Assembly (NCBI RefSeq): GCF_000620145.1
Contig: NZ_JHVM01000008.1
Coordinates: 62,001 to 126,000 of the forward strand
Origin: Deefgea rivuli DSM 18356
Lineage (GTDB): Bacteria > Pseudomonadota > Gammaproteobacteria > Burkholderiales > Chitinibacteraceae
DNA: 64,000 bases
Direction: 5' to 3'
The first letter of the stretch is position 1, and each line of letters begins with the position of its first letter. Shown here piece after piece: positions 54,303 through 62,631 of the stretch. The notes below the pieces were generated by a model. That model did not search any database and was not told where the DNA came from. It saw only the letters and a list, made by a program, of their open reading frames with translations. The position numbers and the translations under genes are program-made.

Positions 54303-55499
54303 ATGAATCAACACGCAATCGCTTCAACCCTGAAGCACATCACACTGGCCAGCTTGCTGGCCGGTTTTTTTACGGCTTGCGGCACAGCACCTTCAAAACC
54401 AACACCCGTAAAACCAGTAACGCCAGCGCCAAGCGCCGAAACCAGCCCTGCCCCAGCCGCGCCAAAATATGTCGCCACGACTTGGCAGCAAATTCCTTTG
54501 TGGAGCCAAGATGAGCTGGTAAAAGGCTTTCAGACTTGGCGTAATGGCTGCACCAAATTACAAAAAAGTGCTGTCTGGGCAACGATCTGCCAAGATGCCG
54601 CCCAAGTTCAGCCCAATAGCGCCGCCATTCGTAGCTTTTTGCAAAGCCGCTTAACGCCGTATCAACTACAAAATCCAGATAGCTCAACGACCGGACTCAT
54701 TACGGGGTATTACGAGCCAATCTATGCGGGTAGTACGGTACAGAGCAATACTGCCAAGCATCCAGTTTACGCGCCACCGAGCGATATGATCACCGTCGCG
54801 CTCGATGAAGTTTATCCCGAACTCAAAGGCAAGCGCCTGCGCGGCCGTCTCGTCGGCAATAAACTCGTTCCTTTCCCTGATCGCGCTGGCATCGTCAAAA
54901 ACGGCATCAATGCGCCAGTGCTGGCGTGGTTGAACGATGCGATGGACGTGCAATTTTTACAAATCCAAGGCTCAGGCCGCGTCAAACTCGCCAATGGTAC
55001 TGAAATCCGCTTAGGCTACGCCGACCAAAATGGCCGCCCCTACAAACCTGTCGGTCGCTGGCTTGTTGAGCAAGGCTTGATGCCCGCCGCCGATGTGTCG
55101 ATGCAAAGCATTCGCGCATGGGCGCAAGCCAATCCAAGCCGCATCGACGAATTACTCAATAGCAATCCAAGCTATGTGTTTTTCCAAAAGCTGCCGCCAA
55201 GTAATTCTGGCCCAATCGGATCGCTCGGCGTCCCCCTCACCGCCGCCTACAGCATCGCGGTTGACCCCAGCACGATACCGCTCGGCAGCATGGCCTTTAT
55301 CGCGACGACGCGCCCCGATAACGATGGGGGTATCCACCGCTTAGTCGCAGCACAAGACACGGGCGGCGCGATACGTGGCAGTGTACGTGCGGATTTCTTT
55401 TGGGGAACTGGCGATGCCGCAGGGGAATTGGCAGGGAAAATGAAGCAGACTGGAAGTCTGTGGTTGCTATGGCCTAAGGATCTTCCGCTGCCGAAGTAA
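54303..55499 (+). CDS. mltA: Membrane-bound lytic transglycosylase A
   Basis: Outer-membrane lipoprotein that cleaves peptidoglycan, 398 residues. Signal peptide with lipobox FFTAC (Cys26), then a Pro-rich linker. The MltA fold is seen as LITGYYEPIYAGS, FLQIQGSGRVKLANGTEIRLGYADQNGRPY and a 3D domain at the end (AYSIAVDPSTIPLGSMAFI...LVAAQDTGGAIRGSVRADFFWGTGDAAGELAG) with the catalytic Asp in AQDTGG or RADFF. It starts nine bases after the PhaM-like stop, so maeB, the small gene and mltA form one unit. Confidence 0.95.
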   Translation: MNQHAIASTLKHITLASLLAGFFTACGTAPSKPTPVKPVTPAPSAETSPAPAAPKYVATTWQQIPLWSQDELVKGFQTWRNGCTKLQKSAVWATICQDAAQVQPNSAAIRSFLQSRLTPYQLQNPDSSTTGLITGYYEPIYAGSTVQSNTAKHPVYAPPSDMITVALDEVYPELKGKRLRGRLVGNKLVPFPDRAGIVKNGINAPVLAWLNDAMDVQFLQIQGSGRVKLANGTEIRLGYADQNGRPYKPVGRWLVEQGLMPAADVSMQSIRAWAQANPSRIDELLNSNPSYVFFQKLPPSNSGPIGSLGVPLTAAYSIAVDPSTIPLGSMAFIATTRPDNDGGIHRLVAAQDTGGAIRGSVRADFFWGTGDAAGELAGKMKQTGSLWLLWPKDLPLPK

Positions 55500-55513
55500 T
55501 GCGATAAACAACA

Positions 55514-55541
55514 AAAAGCCCACGTTCAAACGTGGGCTTTT
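55514..55541. terminator. Bidirectional terminator
   Basis: AAAAGCCCACG-TTCAAA-CGTGGGCTTTT after mltA, also facing the small minus-strand gene. Confidence 0.9.
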
Positions 55542-55559
55542 GAAAAGGTAGAGAAAATA

Positions 55560-55733
55560 TTACTTATTCCGATTCACAATTTTCAACACAATATAGCCAA
55601 ATAAAGCCAAGCCTATAACACGGCCAATTGAACCTGCAGTATCTACAGCCGATGAACTTGCTGAGGCGGCCATGCTTAATGCAGAAATCGTAGAAAAACA
55701 GATTGCGAGCGCGATTTGTTGTAACTTGTTCAT
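55560..55733 (-). CDS. Small membrane peptide, 57 residues
   Basis: Found by reading the minus strand between mltA and pyrC'. ATG at 55733 with AGGTGAAATA just upstream, stop at 55560-55562. The product starts MNKLQQIALAICFSTISALS, a signal peptide with possible cleavage after SMAA, then a short Ser/Ala stretch and one hydrophobic segment (VIGLALFGYIVLKIV) ending in RNK. No family recognised. Likely a single-span periplasmic or inner-membrane microprotein. The terminator at 55514-55541 follows the stop. Confidence 0.7.
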   Translation of the reverse strand: MNKLQQIALAICFSTISALSMAASASSSAVDTAGSIGRVIGLALFGYIVLKIVNRNK

Positions 55734-55807
55734 TATTTCACCTGAGTAGATTAAGTTACTTAAACTTACTCCAATCCATCAAACAGAAAAAGAACATCAG
55801 TTGATTA

Positions 55808-55855
55808 GGTATATCAATACAACATTTTTTCAGCAAGACCTGTAAAGATATACCC
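55808..55855. repeat. Dispersed GGTATA palindrome, family A copy 14
   Basis: GGTATATC / GATATACC arms, with AATACAAC and AAGACCTG in the centre. It ends six bases from the pyrC' stop. Confidence 0.75.
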
Positions 55856-55860
55856 ACCCC

Positions 55861-57132
55861 TCATCTAAAAATCACTTTACCCTTCACCAAGGTGTATTTC
55901 ACTTTTCCCAGCATTTCATGCCCAATAAATGGCGTATTTTTGCCTTGGCTTTTTAGGCGTTCGGGGATGACTTGCCAATGCGCTTTGGCGTCAAACAACA
56001 CCAAATCAGCGCGATTACCCACCGCCAAACCCGCGTCAAAACCGAGCATTTTCGCTGGCACTGAGGTGATTTTCGCCAGTGCTTGTGGCAATGAAACCGA
56101 CTGGCTTGTTGCCCATTTGAGCGTCAAAGGCAGTAGCAATTCCAAACCGGTCGCGCCGCGTTCGGCTTCGGCAAATGGGAGTAATTTACCATCGTCATCC
56201 ACGGGTGAATGATCCGAGCAAATCGCATCAATCGTGCCGTCGTTCAGCGCTTTCACAATCGCATCGCGATCGGCAACCGCGCGCAGTGGCGGATCGAAGC
56301 GGTATTGGCTATCAAAGAAACCAATATCAATATCGGCCAAATGAATGTGGTTGATGCTGACGTCGCAAGTGAGTGGCAAACCCTCAAGCTTAGCGGCGCG
56401 AACCAAATCCAGACCTGCTGCGCTCGACATGCGCGCTAAATGCACGCGGCAGCCAGTGGCGCGCATCAATTGAACGATTTGCGCGACGGCGATGGTTTCG
56501 GCAATCACCGGAATACCGGTCAAGCCAAGGCGCGACGCGTAAGCGCCATCGTGTGCCACGCCGTCATTTACCAGCGAAGCTTCCTCAGGACGCAAGCGCA
56601 GTTCGAAACCGAAATTGGCCGCATACAGCATGGCGCGGTACAGCACTTGCAAGTCAGCAATCGGCACATCGCCTTGCGAAAACGCAACGCAACCCGCTTC
56701 TTTGAGCATTGCCATTTCGGTGATTTCTTTGCCTTTTAAGCCGACTGTCAATGCGCCAATCGGGTACAAGCGCGCTAAATCGAGGTTTTTTGCGCGCTGG
56801 CGCAAATTGGTCACCAACCCGGATTCATCCAGCACCGGATCAGTATCTGGCGGGCAAACCACGCTCGTTACACCACCCGCTACGGCCGCTGCCATTTCCG
56901 ATTTCAGCGTCGCTTTGTACTCAAAACCCGGCTCACGCAAACGCGCCGCTAAATCCACCAAGCCCGGCGCAACGATGAGCCCTGTCGCATCAATCGTTTC
57001 ATCAACGACAAAACCCGCTGGCGCAGCGCCAACCGCAGCAATCTTGCCGCCCGCTAAATACAAATCAGCGACTTGCTCAGTGCCCGCAATCGGATCCACC
57101 AAGCAACCATTTTTGATAAGGATATTTTTCAT
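55861..57132 (-). CDS. Dihydroorotase-like protein, probably inactive (PyrC')
   Basis: 423 residues with the type I dihydroorotase fold (GLIVAPGLVDLAARLREPGFEYKATLKSEMAAAVAGGVTSVVCPPDT, ICSDHSPVDDDGKLLPFAEAERGATGLELLLPL). The zinc-binding HxH of active enzymes (DLHVHLREPG) reads Ala62-Ala63-Arg64 here. The later His in IAHVS is Arg (VHLARMSS). Loss of these ligands is the hallmark of the inactive PyrC' subunit that supports ATCase assembly in pseudomonads. Its start overlaps the pyrB stop by one base, which fits a tight complex. A true pyrC should exist elsewhere. Confidence 0.88.
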   Translation of the reverse strand: MKNILIKNGCLVDPIAGTEQVADLYLAGGKIAAVGAAPAGFVVDETIDATGLIVAPGLVDLAARLREPGFEYKATLKSEMAAAVAGGVTSVVCPPDTDPVLDESGLVTNLRQRAKNLDLARLYPIGALTVGLKGKEITEMAMLKEAGCVAFSQGDVPIADLQVLYRAMLYAANFGFELRLRPEEASLVNDGVAHDGAYASRLGLTGIPVIAETIAVAQIVQLMRATGCRVHLARMSSAAGLDLVRAAKLEGLPLTCDVSINHIHLADIDIGFFDSQYRFDPPLRAVADRDAIVKALNDGTIDAICSDHSPVDDDGKLLPFAEAERGATGLELLLPLTLKWATSQSVSLPQALAKITSVPAKMLGFDAGLAVGNRADLVLFDAKAHWQVIPERLKSQGKNTPFIGHEMLGKVKYTLVKGKVIFR

Positions 57133-58094
57133 TAGAGCAAACTCCGCTGATTGGCTGCAACGATGCTGAGCACCGCCATTCGCACCGCGATACCGAACGT
57201 GACTTGCGGCAAGATCACCGCTTGCGAGCCATCGGCCACCGCCGAATCAATCTCGACGCCGCGATTCATCGGGCCTGGATGCAGCACAATGGCATCGGGT
57301 TTCGCATAAGCCAATTTTTCAGGGGTAAGGCCGTAGACCTTAAAGAATTCCTGCGTTGACGGCAGATACGCCCCTGCCATGCGCTCATTTTGCAAGCGCA
57401 GCATCGCAACCACATCGACGTCTTTGAGACCGCTTTCCATATCGTGGTACACATGCACGCCGAGCTGCTCGATGCCGGTAGGCAGCAAGGTTTTCGGTGC
57501 AATGACGCGAATATCAGGACAACCCAAGGTCGATAGCGCATGAATTTGCGAGCGCGCAACGCGGCTATGCAAGACGTCACCAACAATCGCGACACGCAAA
57601 TTAGCGAAATCGCCTTTGAAATGCCGAATCGTGAACATATCGAGCATCGCTTGCGTCGGATGCGCGTGGCGACCGTCACCGGCATTGACGACTGCAACGC
57701 CCGGCTTCACGTGCTTGGCGATCAAATGCGCCGCACCCGAATCCGAATGACGTACAACGAACAGATTCGCGCCCATTGCTTCGATATTGTGGATGGTATC
57801 GAGCAGCGTTTCGCCTTTGGCGGTACTCGACGCTTGAATATTCAGACTCGACACATCAGCCGACAGGCGTTTGGCGGCAATTTCAAACGTCGTGCGCGTA
57901 CGCGTCGAGTTTTCAAAAAACAAGTTAAATACCGAAGTTCCGGCCAAATCGGCGAACTTCTGATTAACCAATTCACCTCCAGAAACAAACTCGGCGGCTT
58001 TATCCAAAATTTGCGTCAAAATCCGACGCGGCAGCCCTTCGGTGGTGAGCAAATGAATCAGCTCACCTTGGGCATTCAGTTGCGGGTTGTACAT
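57132..58094 (-). CDS. pyrB: Aspartate carbamoyltransferase catalytic subunit
   Basis: Commits carbamoyl phosphate and aspartate to pyrimidine synthesis, 320 residues. The carbamoyl-phosphate motif is [12 protein letters not shown], with [12 protein letters not shown], and the aspartate-binding loop region with [18 protein letters not shown] and [12 protein letters not shown]. It is translated with pyrC' through a one-base overlap. No pyrI regulatory gene is adjacent, so regulation may be carried by PyrC'. The upstream leader is interrupted by a 197-bp repeat element. Confidence 0.96.
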   Translation of the reverse strand: MYNPQLNAQGELIHLLTTEGLPRRILTQILDKAAEFVSGGELVNQKFADLAGTSVFNLFFENSTRTRTTFEIAAKRLSADVSSLNIQASSTAKGETLLDTIHNIEAMGANLFVVRHSDSGAAHLIAKHVKPGVAVVNAGDGRHAHPTQAMLDMFTIRHFKGDFANLRVAIVGDVLHSRVARSQIHALSTLGCPDIRVIAPKTLLPTGIEQLGVHVYHDMESGLKDVDVVAMLRLQNERMAGAYLPSTQEFFKVYGLTPEKLAYAKPDAIVLHPGPMNRGVEIDSAVADGSQAVILPQVTFGIAVRMAVLSIVAANQRSLL

Positions 58095-58123
58095 ATCTTC
58101 CTCGCTGGTTCAATTCAAAAGCT

Positions 58124-58320
58124 TGGTCCACGAAAGGCACGAAAAAAAGAGCAAAAAACACGAATAAAACTCAACAATTCAAAACTTTCTCGCAAATATC
58201 TCAAGGGTTTTTACAAGGTACAAGCCACATTACCAAGTTCGACTTTTAAAGCTAAATACTGTCGATCTGTACCTGATATTTTCGTGTTTTTTGCCTTTTC
58301 TTCGTGTTTTTCGTGGACTA
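58124..58320. repeat. 197-bp element with about 42-bp imperfect inverted ends
   Basis: The left end TGGTCCACGAAAGGCACGAA pairs with TTCGTGTTTTTCGTGGACTA at the right end; CAAAAAACACGAA and TTCGTGTTTTTTG pair further in. The interior is unremarkable. It occupies the ruvX-pyrB gap between the ruvX stop and the pyrB start. The ends suggest a MITE or a very long hairpin in the leader of pyrB. Confidence 0.72.
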
Positions 58321-58327
58321 TTGTTTT

Positions 58328-58753
58328 TTATTCCGCCGCAGGCGGTGTATCAAAGTAGGCTTGCAAAATCTGCATCGCGGCGACTTGGTCGAGTGCGGTT
58401 TTTTGTTTTCTGCCGCGCAGCCCCGTTTCATTGAGTGCCGAACTCGCTGCCGCGCTGCTAAGGCGTTCGTCGACCAAATGCACTGGCAAAGAAAATCGCC
58501 CATTCAGGCGATTTGCAAAGCGACGCGCCATCCGCGACATATCGTGCTCGGTGCCGTCTAGATAACACGGCAAACCCACCACCAGCAGCGCCGGTTGCCA
58601 TTCTTTAATCAGCGCCTCAATCCGGCCAAATTTCTTTTCATTCTCTTCAAACGCAATCGTTTCAACGGGCGACGCAATCCCAACTTCAGTCGAACCTGTT
58701 GCGACACCAATTCGCACTTCACCAAAATCAAAAGCTAACACGGTGCTCATCAA
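58328..58753 (-). CDS. ruvX: YqgF/RuvX family pre-16S rRNA nuclease
   Basis: RNase H-fold nuclease of 141 residues implicated in 16S rRNA 5' end processing, also annotated as a Holliday junction resolvase. The N-terminal Asp motif is AFDFGEVRIGVATG, VVGLPCYLDGTEHDMSRMARRFANRL is the conserved middle, and the C-terminal acidic segment is LVDERLSSAAA. Member of the conserved yqgE-ruvX-pyrB cluster of proteobacteria. Confidence 0.94.
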   Translation of the reverse strand: MMSTVLAFDFGEVRIGVATGSTEVGIASPVETIAFEENEKKFGRIEALIKEWQPALLVVGLPCYLDGTEHDMSRMARRFANRLNGRFSLPVHLVDERLSSAAASSALNETGLRGRKQKTALDQVAAMQILQAYFDTPPAAE

Positions 58754-58819
58754 ATATTCTCTTAGAAAAATCCAGTCGGACGCACTGTGAGCTGGCGTTG
58801 AGCATAAGACTCAACAAAT

Positions 58820-58951
58820 GGCCTTGATCCGCTTAGCGAGCCAATGCTGAACGCGGAGTAGCAGCGCAGAGCCCGCAATGGACTTATGTCCATGAGGAGC
58901 TCGAGCAGCGCACGACAAAGTGCAGCGTTGGCGCAGTAGCGGAGCAAGGCC
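58820..58951. repeat. 132-bp nested palindrome between yqgE and ruvX
   Basis: GGCCTTGATCCGCT and AGCGGAGCAAGGCC at the ends, CCAATGCTG and CAGCGTTGG inside, and ATGGAC-TTAT-GTCCAT in the centre. The nested pairing gives one long interrupted hairpin. The ORF read through it (58762-58953, minus) is not a real gene. yqgE and ruvX are usually adjacent, so this looks like an insertion in an otherwise conserved cluster. Confidence 0.75.
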
Positions 58952-58955
58952 ATTT

Positions 58956-59510
58956 TTAGGCGTGGCCAACATCTTTAGATAACATCCCCACATCGATGCC
59001 TAACAAGGCCAGCGCGGCGGCGTAGCGCTCTTCGGATGGAATATCAAACAGCACACTCATGTCGTCGACTTTGACCGTCAGCCATGAATTCTCAAAAATC
59101 TCTTTTTCGAGTTGCCCCGCTTCCCAGCCCGCAAAACCGAGCGACACAAACATTTTCTCCGGCCCACTACCCTCGCCGACGGCCAGCAAAATGTCTTTGG
59201 ACGTGGTCAAGCCGATTTCTGGCGACACAATCAACGACGATTGCCAATCGCCCAACGGCGTATGCAACACAAAACCTCTATCGGTCTGCACTGGGCCGCC
59301 AAAATGCACCGGCAATTCGGCAACGTCCGGGCGGTGCATTTCGATGTCGACTTGTTCAAACAAAGTCGTCAGCGTCATGCCGAGCGGACGATTCATAATC
59401 ACCCCCATCGCGCCTTTTTCGTTATGTTCGCACACATAAGTGAGCGACTTAGCGAAAATCGGGTCTACCAAGTTCGGCATCGCGATCAAGAAGTGTCGAG
59501 AAAGATTCAT
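58956..59510 (-). CDS. YqgE/AlgH family protein
   Basis: 184 residues from the start MNLSRHFLIAMPNLVDPIF, which aligns with E. coli YqgE. Key stretches YVCEHNEKGAMGVIMNRPLGMTL, VHFGGPVQTDRGFVLHT and FVSLGFAGWEAGQLEKEIFENSWL are intact. Function is unclear; AlgH was linked to alginate regulation in Pseudomonas. The open frame extends to 59573, but the extra residues do not fit the family. First gene of the yqgE-ruvX-pyrB-pyrC' cluster. Confidence 0.93.
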   Translation of the reverse strand: MNLSRHFLIAMPNLVDPIFAKSLTYVCEHNEKGAMGVIMNRPLGMTLTTLFEQVDIEMHRPDVAELPVHFGGPVQTDRGFVLHTPLGDWQSSLIVSPEIGLTTSKDILLAVGEGSGPEKMFVSLGFAGWEAGQLEKEIFENSWLTVKVDDMSVLFDIPSEERYAAALALLGIDVGMLSKDVGHA

Positions 59511-59584
59511 TGCATTGGCGTTTTCCATCTGGCAATTATCGCACAATGCCAGAATTTTTCCTGCTGCGATCATGCCCAGCAGCG

Positions 59585-61207
59585 CTAAAGCGGCTGCAAA
59601 TTCGCGCCGCGCAAGCCCAGTAATAAGGCTTTACCATTTTTATCGACGCGAAATTCGGCGTATTTCGCCACACTCCAGCGCGCAGCCTCGCCTTCTTTGA
59701 AAAACCACGCATCGCTTACCAGTACCCAGCGCCCATCTTGGGGGCTGAGTTGAATGCGAAATTCATCAGCGGCCAAGGGCAAGTCCTTATCCAAACGCAA
59801 TACTGTCGCAATCCTTTTCTCATCACGTTTGGCAACGACATAGGGTCGTTCTTTCAGCAATAAACCATCCAAAGATTCAGTAATTTCATTCGGAATTTCA
59901 TAATTTAGCCGCATAAAATCGCCCTGCATTAAGGAGCGTGGGTCAACGGGCATCAGCGCAACGTACACAGGCTCGCCCTTGGCAATCAGTTGCTCTTTTT
60001 GCCAAATTCCAATATTGAGCACCAAAAGCGTGCTAAGCAGCGCGGCGCTAATCCCGACGTTTAATTTCTGCGGCGTCCAACCTGCCCGACCTGCCGCCGC
60101 GACAGTGGCTTGCTGGCGTGGCGCAATCCACGCCAAGCCGCCCAATACCGCTCCCGCACTCATCAATAGCAACGCTTTGTACGCCAGCGATAAGTTTAAT
60201 TGATAATAAAATGCGCCAATAATCCACGCTGCCGCCAAGCCGGCTGCACTAGCGATTCGCCAGCGCGTGGTTGCGGCAGCCACCGCCAGCACCAGCAATA
60301 CCGCGCCCAGCGAAGGCATCAAAGCGGCTAAACCGACCAACACCAAGGCCACTCCGCAGCACCACGGCTGGCGCAAGGCCGCCCAGAAATAGGCCAAATA
60401 ACCCGCCGCAGCAGCGGCAAATAGCACGGAAATAATGGACAAGAAAGACGGATTTTGCACCGCGTGCGCCACATCCAGCTCGCGAAATAATTCGCCAAAA
60501 CTGGCTCCGACCAGAAACGTCATTCCCGACCACAGCGCCAAGCCAACAATCAGCACCAAAACCCAGCCGCTAGACGCCGCTTCAATCGCAGCAGCGATAG
60601 CGGCAGATCCATTGTGTAGCAGCACACGTTGTAAGCACAGCGCAAACAGCCAGAACAATAACAAACCATGCAAAGTCCACCAGAAACTCAGCGATTTCGT
60701 GCGATAAATGCTTTCCCAGTCGTGCAAAGCAATCCAGCATGCCATGCCCACAAACACCGCCGCCGTTGCACCTAATAAAACCCGCAACCACGACTTTTCA
60801 ATCGCCCAAATAATGCTTATCACCAACAAAGCCATCGCCAGTGATGCTGCGGCGCTGGGCCAATGCTCAAAAAATCCAAACCCCAAAACACCGCAGCCCA
60901 CCAATAAAGTAGGGATCGCCAGTTGCTCGACAAACAAAGCTAAATGACGCTTCCTTAGTAAGCACACCGCCGCCAGCACCAGCGGCGCGCCAACCACATA
61001 CGGCCCAGCCACCTCGTGAGTCACAAAATCCCCCATCAGCAGCGCAGTCACAATAAGCAGCGGAATCGCCGCCAGCCAAGCCCCAATCGCAATCAAAACC
61101 ACTACCGGCCATGGGCGGTTTTCGCCCTGTTCAAGCATCGCATCGGCAGGCAAAACGCCAGCCGCAATCGCTTGGCTCAATATGCTATGTAAACGATCAA
61201 GGCTCAT
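59585..61207 (-). CDS. DUF4401 membrane domain fused to GDYXXLXY domain
   Basis: 540 residues. The first about 370 form some 11 hydrophobic helices matching the DUF4401 type of membrane domain. The last about 150 are an exported domain carrying QGDFMRLNYEIP, the eponymous GDYxxLxY motif, then KERPYVVAKRDEKRIATVLRL and FRIQLSPQDGRWVLVSDAWFFKEG. In many bacteria these are two genes next to a DUF2157 gene; here they are fused. Function unknown. The start overlaps the upstream stop (ATGA). Confidence 0.88.
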   Translation of the reverse strand: MSLDRLHSILSQAIAAGVLPADAMLEQGENRPWPVVVLIAIGAWLAAIPLLIVTALLMGDFVTHEVAGPYVVGAPLVLAAVCLLRKRHLALFVEQLAIPTLLVGCGVLGFGFFEHWPSAAASLAMALLVISIIWAIEKSWLRVLLGATAAVFVGMACWIALHDWESIYRTKSLSFWWTLHGLLLFWLFALCLQRVLLHNGSAAIAAAIEAASSGWVLVLIVGLALWSGMTFLVGASFGELFRELDVAHAVQNPSFLSIISVLFAAAAAGYLAYFWAALRQPWCCGVALVLVGLAALMPSLGAVLLVLAVAAATTRWRIASAAGLAAAWIIGAFYYQLNLSLAYKALLLMSAGAVLGGLAWIAPRQQATVAAAGRAGWTPQKLNVGISAALLSTLLVLNIGIWQKEQLIAKGEPVYVALMPVDPRSLMQGDFMRLNYEIPNEITESLDGLLLKERPYVVAKRDEKRIATVLRLDKDLPLAADEFRIQLSPQDGRWVLVSDAWFFKEGEAARWSVAKYAEFRVDKNGKALLLGLRGANLQPL

Positions 61208-62185
61208 GGTTGCGCCTCCTGTGGCACATACTGCCGTGACAAATACAAAATCCCCTTCACCGTAAGCGCCAATAATCCGGCCGCAATCAAACCCAGCAAT
61301 AAAAGACGCGCCTCAGTCTCTGAATGCGAATGCTCAAGCAGAACCTTCCCAATGCCAAACACCAACAACACATTCAAAGCCAAGCTCACCATACTGAGGC
61401 CAAAAATATCAAACATTTGCGCAGACCCCATCGCACCCGCCGCCATCGCCAATAAAATCAGCGCCAGCCAATACAACACCAAGCCATCGTGATGATCTAA
61501 TAGCGTCGTCAAGGCCGTGGTAAAAATCAAAATGCAGCTTAAAGTCACCGCAGTGCGAAAAGCCCAACGCCCTGCACCGGGCAATACAGTACGAACTGGA
61601 TTGAGCAAAGCGGTGAGCGATAATAGACGCGCACCAGCCCAGCACATACACCTGAATATCCGCAGGCTGCACGCGCCATTGATGCCCGGTATGCGCCTGA
61701 ATCCACAGCGCAATGCCGGTGCCCACAATCAAAGCCCACGGCGTCCAAAGCACATCGCTGCGCACGCCCACACACAGCAGCAAGCCCAAAGCACCCCAGA
61801 TCGCAAACAAAGTCCAAGGGTCGGCACCGGTTTGGTACGTTTGCCCAAAATACGCAAACACACCGCCCATCGTCAGCAAAGCCAATAAAGCCAAAGGCAC
61901 TCGCGCCGCTTTACTCAATAAAGCGCCAAGGCATAAACCTAGAAACAATGTTTGCAACAAAGCAAATTGAGCAAAACGCCCCAAAAGATCCCAATTCGCG
62001 GCCAGATAGCAGATCAACCCCAAACCGAACAAACTCGCCGCCAGCATCGCCAAACCGCGTGGCAATGCGCTGGCTAAATGCGACGGGGGCGATTCCAACT
62101 CAGCCCACTGCGCCAACTGAACGGTGTCTGCGCCACTCAAGCGATACTTGGCAGCCAACGCATAAATCGCTAAACGCATATTCAT
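61204..62185 (-). pseudogene. DUF2157 membrane protein gene with a frameshift
   Basis: Two overlapping frames together give one DUF2157-type protein. Frame one begins MNMRLAIYALAAKYRLSG (62185, AGGA seven bases upstream) and is family-like through VYVLGWC near 61640. Frame two resumes the membrane protein from about ARLLSLTALLNPVRTVLPG to the stop at 61204. The switch occurs in a GCGCG stretch around 61620-61660, as if one base is missing. The frame-one tail after it (IARCRALGFSHCGDF) is nonsense. It is either a real disruption, a programmed shift or a sequencing error. Partner gene overlaps downstream. Confidence 0.82.
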
Positions 62186-62565
62186 AATTTGATCCTGTGT
62201 TGGATTGATTTGGCGCTACTTAAATCGTAAGTCAGCTTCAATGCATGTTGTGCAATTTACGCTGATTGCCCCTGCTCGCGCTACAACGCGTCCAAGGTAG
62301 CGCGATTAAATGTGAGGAATGAAACACTGCCGCAGCATTTTTTAATCAACATGATGCAGCGGCGCAAAGCAAGCAAAGCGAGATGCCAACAGCTAGACGA
62401 ATCGCGTTGCCAGGCCAAATTTTGTAGCAAAAACTTGGCTTGCGTGCTGATATAAAGCCACCATCGGCCGCTACGAGCGATGGTGCAGTGTTAAGATGGC
62501 GAATTCACTACGCCGCGCCAATCCACACGATTTAAAGCGCGGCCACCAATACCGCAGCAAGCAAT
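62186..62565. other. Intergenic region without a recognisable gene
   Basis: Between the divergent DUF2157 and photolyase genes. I see only two short inverted repeats: CGCGCTAC/GTAGCGCG (62277-62304) and CACCATCG/CGATGGTG (62459-62485). No RNA gene or ORF is convincing. Confidence 0.5.
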
Positions 62566-62614
62566 GGGTATATCTACGCAGCCATTACTTAGAAAAGCCT
62601 AGATCGATATACCC
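62566..62614. repeat. Dispersed GGTATA palindrome, family A copy 15
   Basis: GGGTATATC / GATATACCC ends, with TAGAAAAGCCTAGA in the centre. It ends 17 bp before the photolyase ATG, within its leader. Confidence 0.78.
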
Positions 62615-62631
62615 ACAATAAGGAACTCAAT

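Noticed and set aside
58762-58993. Short minus-strand frames in the yqgE-ruvX gap
   Set aside because: They are reads through the 132-bp palindrome, with no ribosome-binding site or family support.
61204-61728. Independent gene of 174 codons
   Set aside because: Its first about 35 residues are not family-like; it is the second half of the frameshifted DUF2157 gene.
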